Assembly (NCBI GenBank): GCA_012959765.1
Contig: DUCO01000049.1
Span: 1-64,000 of the forward strand
Reading direction: 5' to 3'
From: Dehalococcoidia bacterium
GTDB lineage: Bacteria; Chloroflexota; Dehalococcoidia; Lucifugimonadales; Lucifugimonadaceae
DNA: 64,000 nt
Shown here: positions 1 to 9,111 of the stretch, one piece after another
How the letters are laid out: every line of letters begins with the position of its first letter
Numbering within the stretch: the stretch's first letter is position 1
Notes under the pieces: model-generated
What the model was told of the DNA's origin: nothing
What the model saw: the letters and a program-made list of their open reading frames with translations, nothing else
Databases searched by the model: none
Made by a program: the position numbers and the translations under genes

Positions 1-672
1 TTTCAAGACCGGTAATACTCTTTTGGTTGTGGGCTTCGGCTGTAGGTGCGAGATTGCTCCTATACATTTTCATTCCCCTTTACCTGCACATGCAGCTTTC
101 CCGTGACGCCCCCACCAACCTTAGCGGTATTCCCTCTAAGCGTCTGGTCTGCTGTTGCGGTTGATTCGGCCGGGAATCGATTCGCTTGGCAGACCGGCTG
201 TCAGTGCTGATAACCATTACGATGCCGTGCCCACACCACCAAAACATCGCGTATCGTACGGGCTACTATCCGTGAATCCGCCTAAAGATCAGCACTCACT
301 CGGCATCGGGCAGCGTACCTATCGGGCAGTGGAGCGCACTCTCACCCACAGTTCAATTCGTTCTCACGGCCGGTAGCAGAAATCTGGGGCATCACACCAC
401 CAGCAAACATTCAGCAAGAATTCTGATTCTGAACAAGCGCCTTAACGAAAAACACCATCTGCGTGAAGGCACACGGACGGTGTTGATGGCTTGCGAAGCC
501 CCGAGGGGGCGTTTACTTCAAGAGGTCACTGACCTTCAGCGAAACCGCTATGGTTCCATGCCTGCGATCACCCACACACAAAATCGCAACCATTGCAAAT
601 CCCAACACATCGGCTATGCTGCCGCCTCCACTGATCGAATGGTGTTGATCTTCACATCCTGAGGGCTGGAAT
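1..672. other. No supportable gene; possible decayed coding DNA
   Basis: No frame gives a recognisable protein. Short open frames exist on both strands but lack family motifs. On the minus strand, the stretch ending at a stop near 513 reads like the end of a hydrophobic protein (a run of residues such as IADVLGFAMVAILCVGDRR before the stop), but I cannot assign it and it may be chance. The adjacent dehydrogenase is itself broken, so decayed genes would not be surprising here. Confidence 0.4.
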
Positions 673-1711
673 ATGACAAACAAAGACGGAAAACTGGTGG
701 CGCTCAGCACATTGCCAACTGAAGCACCGGTCGACTACGAACGCGATTTCGGTTTGGCCGCAGACATCGAATGGCTGATGTACTTGTCGATGGACGCGGA
801 CAACCTCGCGAAACGAGCGAGCGATGTTGATGTTGTCGTAATAGTCCCGGTTGGCAACCGCCCAGTCCCAGACTTTCACATGTTCCCGAATCTGCAAGCT
901 GTTCTGGTCGGATCCGCCGGATATGAAGTCTTGGCCCCTGAAATGATTCCTGAAGGGTGTCTCGTCACCAATACATTTGAGCACGAGTATTCGATCGCCG
1001 ACTAGGTACTCATGGCAATGATGATCCTCTCAAGAAGGATTTTTTACGACTGAGAAAGCGTTCAGAAACCAAACATTACGCCCGCTCCCAGAATCTGGCG
1101 GCCCACCGCTCGATTTGTCCGACTCAACGATCGGAGTCGTAGGACTCGGTCACATCGGCCGCCAGATCGTGAAAATCGCTGGCACACACAGTGTTCGGTG
1201 CCTTGTGACGATGCGCACGCCGATTTCTGATCAAGATGCGGCAGAACGAGGCATCGACCGCGTGTACCCAGTGGACGGGCTTCACGAAATGCTTTCCGAG
1301 TGCGACTTCGTGGTACCAGCCATCCCGGCGTCTGATGAAACAATCGGCATGTTCGCCAAAGCTGAGTACGAATCGACGAAAGATTCCGCCTTCATTATCA
1401 ATATCGCTAGAGGCGAGGTTCTCGACGAAGATTCAACGTATATGGCCCTCAAAAACAAGGTTATCGCCGGAGCAGCTCTCGACGTTTGGTGGGCCGAAGA
1501 CGGACTCGGTCTTGCCACCGACGATCCAGAACGCAGAAAGTGGTCTGAAAAGCCGTTCTGGGAACTCGACAATGTATTTATGTCGCCTCACAGATCGGGA
1601 GTGACTATCTCAATGCTCAGCGGAAAGATGAAGTTCATCGGCTCGCAGATTGATCGAATAAGTCAGGGCGAACCACTGCTGAACATCGTTTCAACACTTT
1701 CGAAGGACTAG
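673..1711 (+). pseudogene. D-isomer-specific 2-hydroxyacid dehydrogenase, broken by a stop and a frameshift
   Basis: The family uses NAD(P)H to interconvert 2-oxoacids and D-2-hydroxyacids. The first part (673-1002) is the substrate-binding half and reaches the linker ending SIAD. A TAG at 1003-1005 sits where homologues have a tyrosine or other residue before VLMAMM. The frame then shifts by one base at a T6 run (1040-1045). Past the shift the protein continues smoothly, with the Rossmann motif GVVGLGHIGRQ (from about 1132), the NIARGEVLDEDS segment and the SPHRSGVT segment near the C-terminus, stopping at 1709-1711. Both halves are otherwise well conserved, so the damage is recent or partly a sequencing error at the homopolymer. 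The TAG is not explained by the homopolymer. It lies convergent to hemL. Confidence 0.85.
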
Positions 1712-1720
1712 AGATCGATC

Positions 1721-3001
1721 CTACGAAGGAAGCGACTTAGCCACACGCTCCAACGTCAGCTCGATGTCAGCATCGCTGTGCGCCGTCGAAACAAACCATG
1801 CCTCGAACTGTGAAGGCGGCAGGTAAACGCCGTTGTCGACCATTCCGTGGAAGAAAGCTCCGAACGCCTCGCGATCGGTCGCCGAAGCACTATCCATGTC
1901 GGTAACCGAGTTGTTGGTGAAGAACACAGTCATAAGACCACACGCCCTGTTGATCAAAGCAGGCACACCAGCGTCGTTGAACACACCAAGCACGCCATCG
2001 GCTAGCTTGTCGGTCGAAGCCTGCAAGCCTTCGTAAACACCGGGTTTCGACAATTCATCCAGAGTGGCAATCCCAGCCGCCATCGCAACCGGGTTACCCG
2101 ATAATGTTCCAGCCTGATACATGGGACCAAGCGGAGACACTTCACTCATGATCTCTGCGCTGGCACCGTAAGCCCCAACCGGGAATCCACCGCCAACGAT
2201 CTTGCCAAGACACGTAATGTCTGGCGTCACGCCGTAAACGCTCTGAGCGCCGCCAAGTGCGACACGGAATCCAGAAATAACTTCGTCAAAGATAAGTAAA
2301 GCACCGTGCTCAGAAGTCAGCTCACGCAGCCCTTCAAGGGATCCGGGTGCCGGAGTAACCACACCCATGTTGCCGGCAATTGGCTCAACAATCACGGCCG
2401 CTACTTCGCCCTTATTGGCTTCAAGAAGCACACGAACCGACTCAACATCATTGAAATCAGCGATCAACGTGGCGGCTGCATAATCAGGATGAACACCGGC
2501 AGATGACGCGATGCCCTGGTTCGCCAGTCCGGATCCAGCTTCGACCAGCAAAGCATCTTCATGCCCGTGATACCCACCGTTAAACTTCAAAATCTTGTTG
2601 CGACCAGTCTTAGCACGCGCCAATCGCAGTGCCGACATCGTCGCTTCAGTACCCGAGCTAACGAACCGCACAACCTCTATCGAAGGAACGGCATCGACGA
2701 CCCGTCGAGCCATCTCGACTTCGAGCTCGGTAGGTGCGCCAAAAGAAGTCCCCGAACGAGCAGCGTCAATCGCAGCATCGATAACCGCAGGATGTGCGTG
2801 CCCGAGAATCATCGGACCCCACGAGCACACGTAGTCGATCAGCTCGTTGTCATCGGCATCCCAAACACGCGAACCCGAAGCCTTCTTGAAGAAGATCGGA
2901 TCGCCGCCAACAGAACCCCACGCACGCGCAGGGCTGTTAACCCCGCCGGGAATCAGGGCTTTGGCGTCTGAAAATAGCTGTGCCGACTTTGCACGTGACA
3001 A
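1721..3001 (-). CDS. hemL: Glutamate-1-semialdehyde 2,1-aminomutase
   Basis: Converts glutamate-1-semialdehyde to 5-aminolevulinate, the second step of the C5 route to tetrapyrroles. It is a cytoplasmic PLP enzyme. The 426-residue length is typical. Visible marks are the N-terminal LIPGGVNSPARA segment, the cofactor-phosphate region SSGTEATMSALRLAR, the aspartate in LLIFDEVISGFR, and the PLP lysine in CLGKIVGGGFPVGAYG. It lies 90 bases downstream of hemA on the same strand, so the two probably form an operon. ATG start. Confidence 0.97.
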   Translation of the reverse strand: MSRAKSAQLFSDAKALIPGGVNSPARAWGSVGGDPIFFKKASGSRVWDADDNELIDYVCSWGPMILGHAHPAVIDAAIDAARSGTSFGAPTELEVEMARRVVDAVPSIEVVRFVSSGTEATMSALRLARAKTGRNKILKFNGGYHGHEDALLVEAGSGLANQGIASSAGVHPDYAAATLIADFNDVESVRVLLEANKGEVAAVIVEPIAGNMGVVTPAPGSLEGLRELTSEHGALLIFDEVISGFRVALGGAQSVYGVTPDITCLGKIVGGGFPVGAYGASAEIMSEVSPLGPMYQAGTLSGNPVAMAAGIATLDELSKPGVYEGLQASTDKLADGVLGVFNDAGVPALINRACGLMTVFFTNNSVTDMDSASATDREAFGAFFHGMVDNGVYLPPSQFEAWFVSTAHSDADIELTLERVAKSLPS

Positions 3002-3091
3002 TTAGAGCCTCCGAATTACGAACAGAATACGGTGAAAATTTTGACTCAAACATATTGGCAAATTTATCTCAATCTTCGCAACAACTCGAAT

Positions 3092-4417
3092 TTATTCGAT
3101 CTCGTCGTCTTCATCATCATTGTCGTTGCGGAGTGCGAAAACCTTTTGCACGGCTTCCGCTGCACTATCCTCTTCACTTCTAAGGAAGCTTATTGGATCG
3201 GCAAGAATTCGGCGAACCAGCGATCGAGTCATCTTCTCAACCGAAACAGCCTGCTTCTCAGTCAAACCATCGAGTCGGCCAAGCGTCTGCTCAACTTCCT
3301 CGCGGCGCATCTGCTCCATGCGAGCACCAAGCGTACGGATAACCGGCTCATGGTCGATACCGGTCAAACGCTCCTTGAAGCGTCGAACACCGTCATCGAT
3401 AATCCCCTGGGCCTCTGCGGCAGCTTCTGCACGAAGTTCCCAGCTCTCAGCCGATCGTGCCTGAAGTTCGGTAAGGCTAATAAGATTTACGCCATCAATG
3501 TCAGCCGTCGCAGGGTCAACATCACGAGGCATTCCCAAATCCAGAACGCTCAGCAAGCGATCAGGGCGAACATCAATCACACCCTGAATCACGTCAGCCA
3601 TGATCACCGAATCGGTAGCAGCGGTGCATGTAATCAGCACGTCAGCCTCGATCAGGGCGTCTTTAATATTCTCGAACGGAACCTGTGGAGCACCAAGCTC
3701 ATCGGCAAGGATCTTGCCACGGTTCATCGAACGACTCGACACCACAATGTCGTCAGCCCCGTAACGCCTCAGCGCCCGAGCTGTCAGCTTGCCCATCTCG
3801 CCCGCGCCAACCAGAAGAACCCGAAGACCCTTCAAATCGCCAAGCGTAGTCTGAAGCTCCTGAACACCAAGTGAAGAAACCGATGTTCGGTTGCGACCAA
3901 GGTCAGTCTCTTTGCGGATCTTTCGACTCGTTCGCAGCGCAGCGTGGAACAATCGGGAAAGTGCCGGGTCGACAGTTCCAGCTTCACCAGCCGCCTGCAT
4001 CGCTCGGGTTACCTGACCAAGAATCTGTGATTCGCCAAGTGCCACCGACTGCAAACCTGCGGTCACACCAAAAAGGTGTTCAGCCACAGCGTCGCCGCTA
4101 AGTGTGTAGATGTACTCGCTAATGCCCCCAACGCCAGCGTGCTCAGGAACAGCGTCGATGTATTCCCTGAGCTGGCGAACTCCAACTTCAACATCATCGG
4201 CAACCGAATAAATTTCGGTGCGGTTGCAAGTAGAGAGGATCACGCCCCCGCCAGCATGCGTTGCGAGACGCTCCAGATGTTCCTTCAGCGAATGTGTCGG
4301 AACTGCCACACACTCCAGCGCTTCTACTGGAGCACGATCGATATTTAGCCCTGCGAGTATGAAATTCAATGTATTAAACCTACCGGAATTGCCCCTGACT
4401 GGCAGATTCTTACCCAA
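3092..4417 (-). CDS. hemA: Glutamyl-tRNA reductase
   Basis: NADPH-dependent reduction of glutamyl-tRNA(Glu) to glutamate-1-semialdehyde, the first committed step of C5 tetrapyrrole synthesis. The catalytic cysteine is in LSTCNRTEIY (Cys64 from the listed start). A GESQILGQV segment follows, then the NADP-binding VLLVGAGEMGKLTARAL, then the C-terminal helical dimerisation region ending in a very acidic tail (DNDDEDDEIE). Homologues usually begin only a few residues before the segment FILAGLN, so the first 15 or so residues may be leader, and a TTG start near 4370 is possible. It is followed by hemL. Confidence 0.96.
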   Translation of the reverse strand: MGKNLPVRGNSGRFNTLNFILAGLNIDRAPVEALECVAVPTHSLKEHLERLATHAGGGVILSTCNRTEIYSVADDVEVGVRQLREYIDAVPEHAGVGGISEYIYTLSGDAVAEHLFGVTAGLQSVALGESQILGQVTRAMQAAGEAGTVDPALSRLFHAALRTSRKIRKETDLGRNRTSVSSLGVQELQTTLGDLKGLRVLLVGAGEMGKLTARALRRYGADDIVVSSRSMNRGKILADELGAPQVPFENIKDALIEADVLITCTAATDSVIMADVIQGVIDVRPDRLLSVLDLGMPRDVDPATADIDGVNLISLTELQARSAESWELRAEAAAEAQGIIDDGVRRFKERLTGIDHEPVIRTLGARMEQMRREEVEQTLGRLDGLTEKQAVSVEKMTRSLVRRILADPISFLRSEEDSAAEAVQKVFALRNDNDDEDDEIE

Positions 4418-4592
4418 GAATCCCAGTCCCTAACACAACGGTAGATCGGTTCGTTGTAACGTTCGACTGTAAAACTTATCATGCTTAATTGCGTGTTTTA
4501 CCTAGTAACGCGAGAAGTGCATGAAGCTTGGTGTAGCATCAGCGCACATTCGTTAAATGTACCAACCAATTACAGGAATTCTAGCCCCGTCC

Positions 4593-5456
4593 ATGAGTAT
4601 TCCATCGATTATCCCACCCGAGCAACGTGGCTACGCGATCCCCGATATTTTCGTTACCACCGAATGGCTAGCTAAACACATATCAGATGAAAACGTACGC
4701 ATAGTCGATACAGACTTGCCCGAAGAGTACGACGCTGGACACATTCCTGGGTCGGTGAACCCGGTCGATCACTACTACAAAAGGTCGCTCGAAGACCGAA
4801 CGTACATTCAAGAATCCGAACAGTTCGCAGCAACAATGCGCGATCTGGGCATCGACGACGAGACTCTGGTGATTAGCTATGCGCGAGCCGGGGGTGTCTA
4901 TTCGTTCCGGCTAATGTGGGCACTTCACTACTACGGCCACACGAACGTTAGAGTTCTCGACGGCGGACTCGACAAGTGGGAAGCAGAAGGTCGAGAGAAG
5001 AGCGTGAACACGTCTTCGTTCGCTGGCTCCGCCGGAACGTTCACGCCAAAAGTAAATTCCAGTATCTTCGCTTCGGCCGATAGGGTTCTGGACGCCATAG
5101 ATGACGATTCGACCGTCTTGCTCGATCTCAGAGCCGACGATGAATGGAACGGAACCAACAAACGAGGCGGTCCTCGCGGCGGGCGTGTCCCCGGCGCAAC
5201 CCATCTCGAATGGAAGCATTTCAACACCGACGGCGATATCCCGGTCCTGAAATCAGCCGAAGAAATTCGCAAGGTGCTTGCCGAGTTCGGAATCACTCCT
5301 GATAAGAACGTAATTACCTACTGACAGGGTGGCATCCGTGCGGCGCACGGATTCTGGGCTCTTAAACTCGCAGGATTCGAAAATGTGCGGGACTACGATG
5401 GTTCGTGGCGAGAATGGGCAGCCGTACCTTCGTGCCCTGTAGAAGGGCTCACGTAG
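4593..5456 (+). CDS. Two-domain rhodanese / 3-mercaptopyruvate sulfurtransferase with in-frame TGA at the catalytic cysteine
   Basis: Transfers sulfane sulfur from thiosulfate or 3-mercaptopyruvate to thiols. From ATG 4593 the first rhodanese domain (EEYDAGHIPGSVNP, then an inactive loop SYARAGG) is followed by a second domain (LLDLRADDEW, GRVPGATHLEW). The active-site loop reads VITY-TGA-QGGIRAAHGFW, and homologues have Cys exactly where TGA stands (5322-5324, codon 244). After the TGA the frame stays open and conserved for 43 codons (GFENVRDYDGSWREW) to TAG 5454-5456, giving 287 residues. A hairpin begins 9 bases after the TGA. It is either a selenoprotein or a gene with one very recent nonsense mutation. 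If translation stops at TGA, the product (4593-5324) lacks the catalytic loop. An upstream ATG at 4557 is in frame but less like the family. Confidence 0.85.
5331..5355 (+). promoter_or_regulatory. Hairpin immediately after the TGA; candidate bacterial SECIS element
   Basis: ATCCGTGC (5334-5341) pairs perfectly with GCACGGAT (5345-5352). This leaves a GGC loop, or a CGGCG loop if the top pair opens. The apical loop begins about 17 bases after the TGA and carries a G in its first two positions. Known bacterial SECIS rules ask for a loop roughly 16-37 bases after UGA with an early loop G, and this hairpin satisfies them. It also encodes conserved GIRAAHG residues, so a fortuitous hairpin in GC-rich codons cannot be excluded. 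Confidence 0.5.
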
Positions 5457-5623
5457 CCCTGAAATAGCTCCTCGGCCGTACTCCGCAACTCAACCGGTCT
5501 ATCGAACAATGGCTGTTGCCACGAAATCCGATTGCCACCAATTCGCCGTACATATTCAAGACGGCTCGTAAAAAACTGCCCGGCAACTATCGAATTTTCT
5601 ATCAGCTGCCAACCACACTTCGA

Positions 5624-6853
5624 ATGAAACTACAAAAGTCTTTCCTTACATGGTCGCTTATCGCTGCAATAACGGCTCTGGCCGCCGTTGCGTGTGGTGG
5701 CGAACTCGACCCTGCAAACGCACCAACTCAAGTTGTAGTTGCGCCAGATTCAACTTCGGCAACACTGGCGTCCGATGCACCTCGGGTCACTAACACCCCT
5801 GCCCCAAAGCCAACAAATCCGTCACCGCTCCCGACTTACCCGAAGGGCAAACTCGAAGTTTACGAGATCGACGCGTGGATCAACTCAGAAGAATTCAAAA
5901 TCGCCGATAAATTTGCAGAAAATCAGGTTGTGCTCGTCGATTTCTGGACCTACACCTGCGTCAACTGCTTACGCACTCTGCCTTTCTTACGAGAATGGCA
6001 GGCCAAATACGCCGACCACGGTCTGACAATTCTCGGGGTACACACCCCCGAGTTCGATTTTGAAAAAGACGCCGAAAACGTCAAAGCCGCGATCGAACGT
6101 GAAAACATCGAATGGGCGGTTGCGCTCGACAACGACTACGGCACATGGAACTCGTTCGGAAACCGATACTGGCCAGCCAAGTACCTCATCGGACTCGACG
6201 GCCAACTCACGTACCGACACTTCGGCGAAGGCTCATACGTCGAAACGGAGCTGGCAATACGCGAAACACTTACTGAAGCCGGATGGGATGTATCTGACAT
6301 TCCGATCGGCAGCACAAACAGCGCGAACCGTGACCCCGTAGCCGATCGAATGACTCGAGAGCTATACGGCGGCTACGAACGCAACTACACCCAGTCGGGA
6401 CTGTACGCGGGGCAAGAGCAGTACTACATCGAGCCCGATTCAACCCGGGAATACGTGGATGATGGCAACTACACTCCCCAGCAGTGGTACCTGCAAGGAA
6501 AGTGGATGAACGGTCCCGAATCGATAATTCACGCCCGAAAAACAAGTAATCTCGAAGATCACATCGCCTTTCAATTCGTCGGCAGAAGCGCAAACGTGGT
6601 CGTGAACCCAACTGGAACTGAACCATTCAACGTATACGTGGAAATTGACGATCGCCCGCTGACCGCCGATGAAGCCGGAATGGACATCCTGTTCGACAAC
6701 GAGGGTCGTTCGTACTTCAGCGTCAACGAACCCCGTCTTTACGCTTTTCTCGAAACTCCCGAATTTGGTGAGCACATCGTGAAATTGGCGTCTGATTCAG
6801 ATGATTTCGCCATTTTTGCCTTCACATTTGGAATCAACGAAGGCGGGATTTAG
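5624..6853 (+). CDS. Thioredoxin-fold lipoprotein, DipZ C-terminal type
   Basis: Probable extracytoplasmic thiol-disulfide protein anchored as a lipoprotein. From ATG 5624 there is a hydrophobic signal ending in lipobox AVAC (Cys24), a Pro/Thr-rich linker, and a redoxin domain with CVNC (Cys112-Cys115) in DFWTYTCVNCLRTLPF. A roughly 170-residue C-terminal region then resembles the carbohydrate-binding-like domain of DipZ proteins. Length is 409 residues. The frame extends upstream to 5516, but the signal peptide fixes the start at 5624. It follows the rhodanese and overlaps the next gene by one base, suggesting a shared redox role. The partner is unknown. Confidence 0.88.
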   Translation: MKLQKSFLTWSLIAAITALAAVACGGELDPANAPTQVVVAPDSTSATLASDAPRVTNTPAPKPTNPSPLPTYPKGKLEVYEIDAWINSEEFKIADKFAENQVVLVDFWTYTCVNCLRTLPFLREWQAKYADHGLTILGVHTPEFDFEKDAENVKAAIERENIEWAVALDNDYGTWNSFGNRYWPAKYLIGLDGQLTYRHFGEGSYVETELAIRETLTEAGWDVSDIPIGSTNSANRDPVADRMTRELYGGYERNYTQSGLYAGQEQYYIEPDSTREYVDDGNYTPQQWYLQGKWMNGPESIIHARKTSNLEDHIAFQFVGRSANVVVNPTGTEPFNVYVEIDDRPLTADEAGMDILFDNEGRSYFSVNEPRLYAFLETPEFGEHIVKLASDSDDFAIFAFTFGINEGGI

Positions 6854-7860
6854 TGCGGAAGTCCTCGTGGATTCGTCCTAACGCCAGACTAGCGATGCTA
6901 CTAGCGGTCCTCGCCAGCATTGCGCTCACAGCATGTGCATCCGACGACCTAAAAGAAGTCGCTTCACCAGACTCAACTCAAAGCTCAGTTCAACAGTTGG
7001 GACTGCCGTCAGGCCTCTCATCATTCGCTTCGCTAGAGCCTAATTGGACCGTCATTTCCGAAGAAATCGACCTTGAACTGGCTACCCCCGATCTCGGAGT
7101 TGGCGTGCAGCGATTCGGCGTAGTTCTTAGCGACGACTCAGGCCTGATCAAATTTCCTGTCGTAAGACTCACATCCAACTACTTCCCAAACGGCTACAAC
7201 TCCGAACCCGACCCCACACTCTCCGTTACCGCTTCAGCACGGTTCTACGAATTCCCGTTTGTAACCCGCGGAATCCACTCGACCGATCTAATGTTCGATA
7301 GAGCGGGTCTATGGTCAGTTTCGGCACAGATCCCGCGGCCCGATGGCTCCACTGCACCAGTAGAAGTGCGGTTCACCGTCGCCGAAATAGCAGCATCAGT
7401 CACCGTTGGGCAACAGGCCCCTGCAAGCGCCAGTCGAACACTCTCAGAAGTAGGCAGCATTCGGGAATTAACGACAGGCAGTCACAGAGATCCCGACCTC
7501 TACACCTACTCGATCGCGGATGCACTTGAACGTGATCGCCCCCTACTCATCGTCTTCGCCAGCCCAGCTTTTTGCACAAACGCCGTTTGCGGACCACAAG
7601 TAGAAATCGCAAGTGAACTTCGAGAGGTTTACGGCGATCAAGTCGATTTCGTTCATGTCGACCTCTACTCCAACCCGCATGAGATCCAGGGCGACCTGAG
7701 TTTGGCAATACTCACCCCGCTGCTCGAAGAGTGGGGACTTTCATCGCAGGAATGGACGTTCATAGTCGATTCAGAAGGCGTAGTAACTCACCGATTCGAA
7801 AACTTCGCTCCCAAGCCAGAGCTAATCGAAGCACTCGACCAGACCGTATCCATGAGCTAG
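6853..7860 (+). CDS. Thioredoxin-fold lipoprotein with CxxxxC motif
   Basis: Starts at GTG 6853, sharing one base with the stop of the previous gene, which is a translational-coupling arrangement. A signal peptide ends in lipobox LTAC (Cys28). The middle (about residues 60-190) is a beta-rich domain of unknown type. The C-terminal third is thioredoxin-like: LLIVFASPAFCTNAVCGP carries Cys241 and Cys246 spaced by four residues rather than the usual two, followed by VDFVHVDLY and a TFIVDSEGVVTHRFE strand pair. It probably works with its neighbour outside the membrane. The spacing argues against a classical CxxC oxidoreductase, and a peroxiredoxin-like or metal-chaperone-like use of the cysteines is possible. 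Confidence 0.8.
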   Translation: MRKSSWIRPNARLAMLLAVLASIALTACASDDLKEVASPDSTQSSVQQLGLPSGLSSFASLEPNWTVISEEIDLELATPDLGVGVQRFGVVLSDDSGLIKFPVVRLTSNYFPNGYNSEPDPTLSVTASARFYEFPFVTRGIHSTDLMFDRAGLWSVSAQIPRPDGSTAPVEVRFTVAEIAASVTVGQQAPASASRTLSEVGSIRELTTGSHRDPDLYTYSIADALERDRPLLIVFASPAFCTNAVCGPQVEIASELREVYGDQVDFVHVDLYSNPHEIQGDLSLAILTPLLEEWGLSSQEWTFIVDSEGVVTHRFENFAPKPELIEALDQTVSMS

Positions 7861-7955
7861 TTGGCGTTGGTGAGGCATCCTTTTGTCGTTGCGCATCTAC
7901 GTGTGAGAGCATATCGTCTTCACGCAACCTCTACCTCACACGAAAGACCCTCACC

Positions 7956-9101
7956 TTGACCGACTGGCTCGCACTCGCCAAAACGCACGAATCCGACATG
8001 TTCGAACTCATCGAACAGCTCGTGCTAATCGAATCGCCAACCAGCGATAAACCCGCCAACGACCACATATCGTCGATCGCAGCCGATCTGCTACGAACAC
8101 TCGGAGCCGAAGTCAAAGTTCATCCGCAAAAAGACTTCGGCGATCACATCACTGCCGATTGGCCAGCTACCAACCCGGATAGCAATGCCCAACACGCGCT
8201 GATAGTCGGCCACCTCGACACCGTATGGCCGCACGGCACGCTCGAACGCATGGGCTTCTACGAAGAAGATGGGCGACTCTACGGCCCCGGCGTACTCGAC
8301 ATGAAAGCCGGTATAGCCACAACGATCATCGGCCTTCGAACATTAAAAGAGAACGGACTCTGGCCCGATCGTCCGATCAAGATCCTCTTCAACACCGATG
8401 AAGAAGTAGGGAGTCCCTCATCAAGCCCCCTCGTGGAAGAATCGGCCAAAGGAGCCGAATACGCACTCATCATGGAACCGGGCCAGGCTGGAGCTGGAGC
8501 ACTTAAAACACAACGAAAAGGCCTCGGTGAATTCCACCTATCGGTAGAAGGGAAGGCAAGCCATGCCGGCGCATTCCCCGAACGTGGCGCATCAGCCATT
8601 CACGAACTCGCACACAGGATCATCGAACTTCAGGCCATGAACGACTGGCCAAACGGAATCACAATAAACACCGGCCTAATTACTGGCGGATCGGCGAGAA
8701 ACACAATCCCCGCCGCCGCTGAAGCGGTAATCGACGTCCGAGTTCGAACAAATGAGCAGGCCGAAATCCTCGAAACAAAAATTCGTGCGCTCAAGCCGTC
8801 TATCGAAGGAACATCTCTAACCATCACAGGCAGCTTCCACCGACCCCCAATGGAACGAACTCCTGAACTCGCTGAACTTGCGGGCAATCTGATCGATTGG
8901 TCGAACGATTTCGGATTCGAACTCACTGAAGAATCGACCGGCGGCGGTAGCGACGCCAACCTGACCGCCGCAATGGGCGTGCCTTCTGCCGACGGACTCG
9001 GCTCTAAAGGTCAAAATCCCCATGCCGAGGGCGAAAACATCGAAATCAGCGAACAAGTCAATCGTCTCGCATTGTTTATGAAAGCGATAAACTCACTGTA
9101 G
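7956..9101 (+). CDS. M20 family metallopeptidase, glutamate carboxypeptidase type
   Basis: Zinc exopeptidase or amidohydrolase of the CPG2/ArgE/DapE group. Metal-site motifs are visible in order: VGHLDTVW (His), GVLDMKAG (Asp), NTDEEVGS (Glu-Glu) and a C-terminal PHAEGE (His). The dimerisation domain holds GKASHAGAFPERG. The open frame runs back to 7731 but would overlap the preceding lipoprotein gene, so I use TTG 7956 (381 residues). ATG 7998 is an alternative. Substrate cannot be deduced. Confidence 0.9.
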   Translation: MTDWLALAKTHESDMFELIEQLVLIESPTSDKPANDHISSIAADLLRTLGAEVKVHPQKDFGDHITADWPATNPDSNAQHALIVGHLDTVWPHGTLERMGFYEEDGRLYGPGVLDMKAGIATTIIGLRTLKENGLWPDRPIKILFNTDEEVGSPSSSPLVEESAKGAEYALIMEPGQAGAGALKTQRKGLGEFHLSVEGKASHAGAFPERGASAIHELAHRIIELQAMNDWPNGITINTGLITGGSARNTIPAAAEAVIDVRVRTNEQAEILETKIRALKPSIEGTSLTITGSFHRPPMERTPELAELAGNLIDWSNDFGFELTEESTGGGSDANLTAAMGVPSADGLGSKGQNPHAEGENIEISEQVNRLALFMKAINSL

Positions 9102-9111
9102 TAGAGCTACG

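Noticed and set aside
155-376. 73-residue open frame near the left end
   Set aside because: No motif, no convincing ribosome-binding site, and composition unlike the coding regions here.
1003-1005. TAG in the hydroxyacid dehydrogenase read as pyrrolysine or another recoded residue
   Set aside because: A frameshift at a T-run follows 40 bases later and there is no catalytic reason for recoding at this linker position. Decay or sequence error is simpler.
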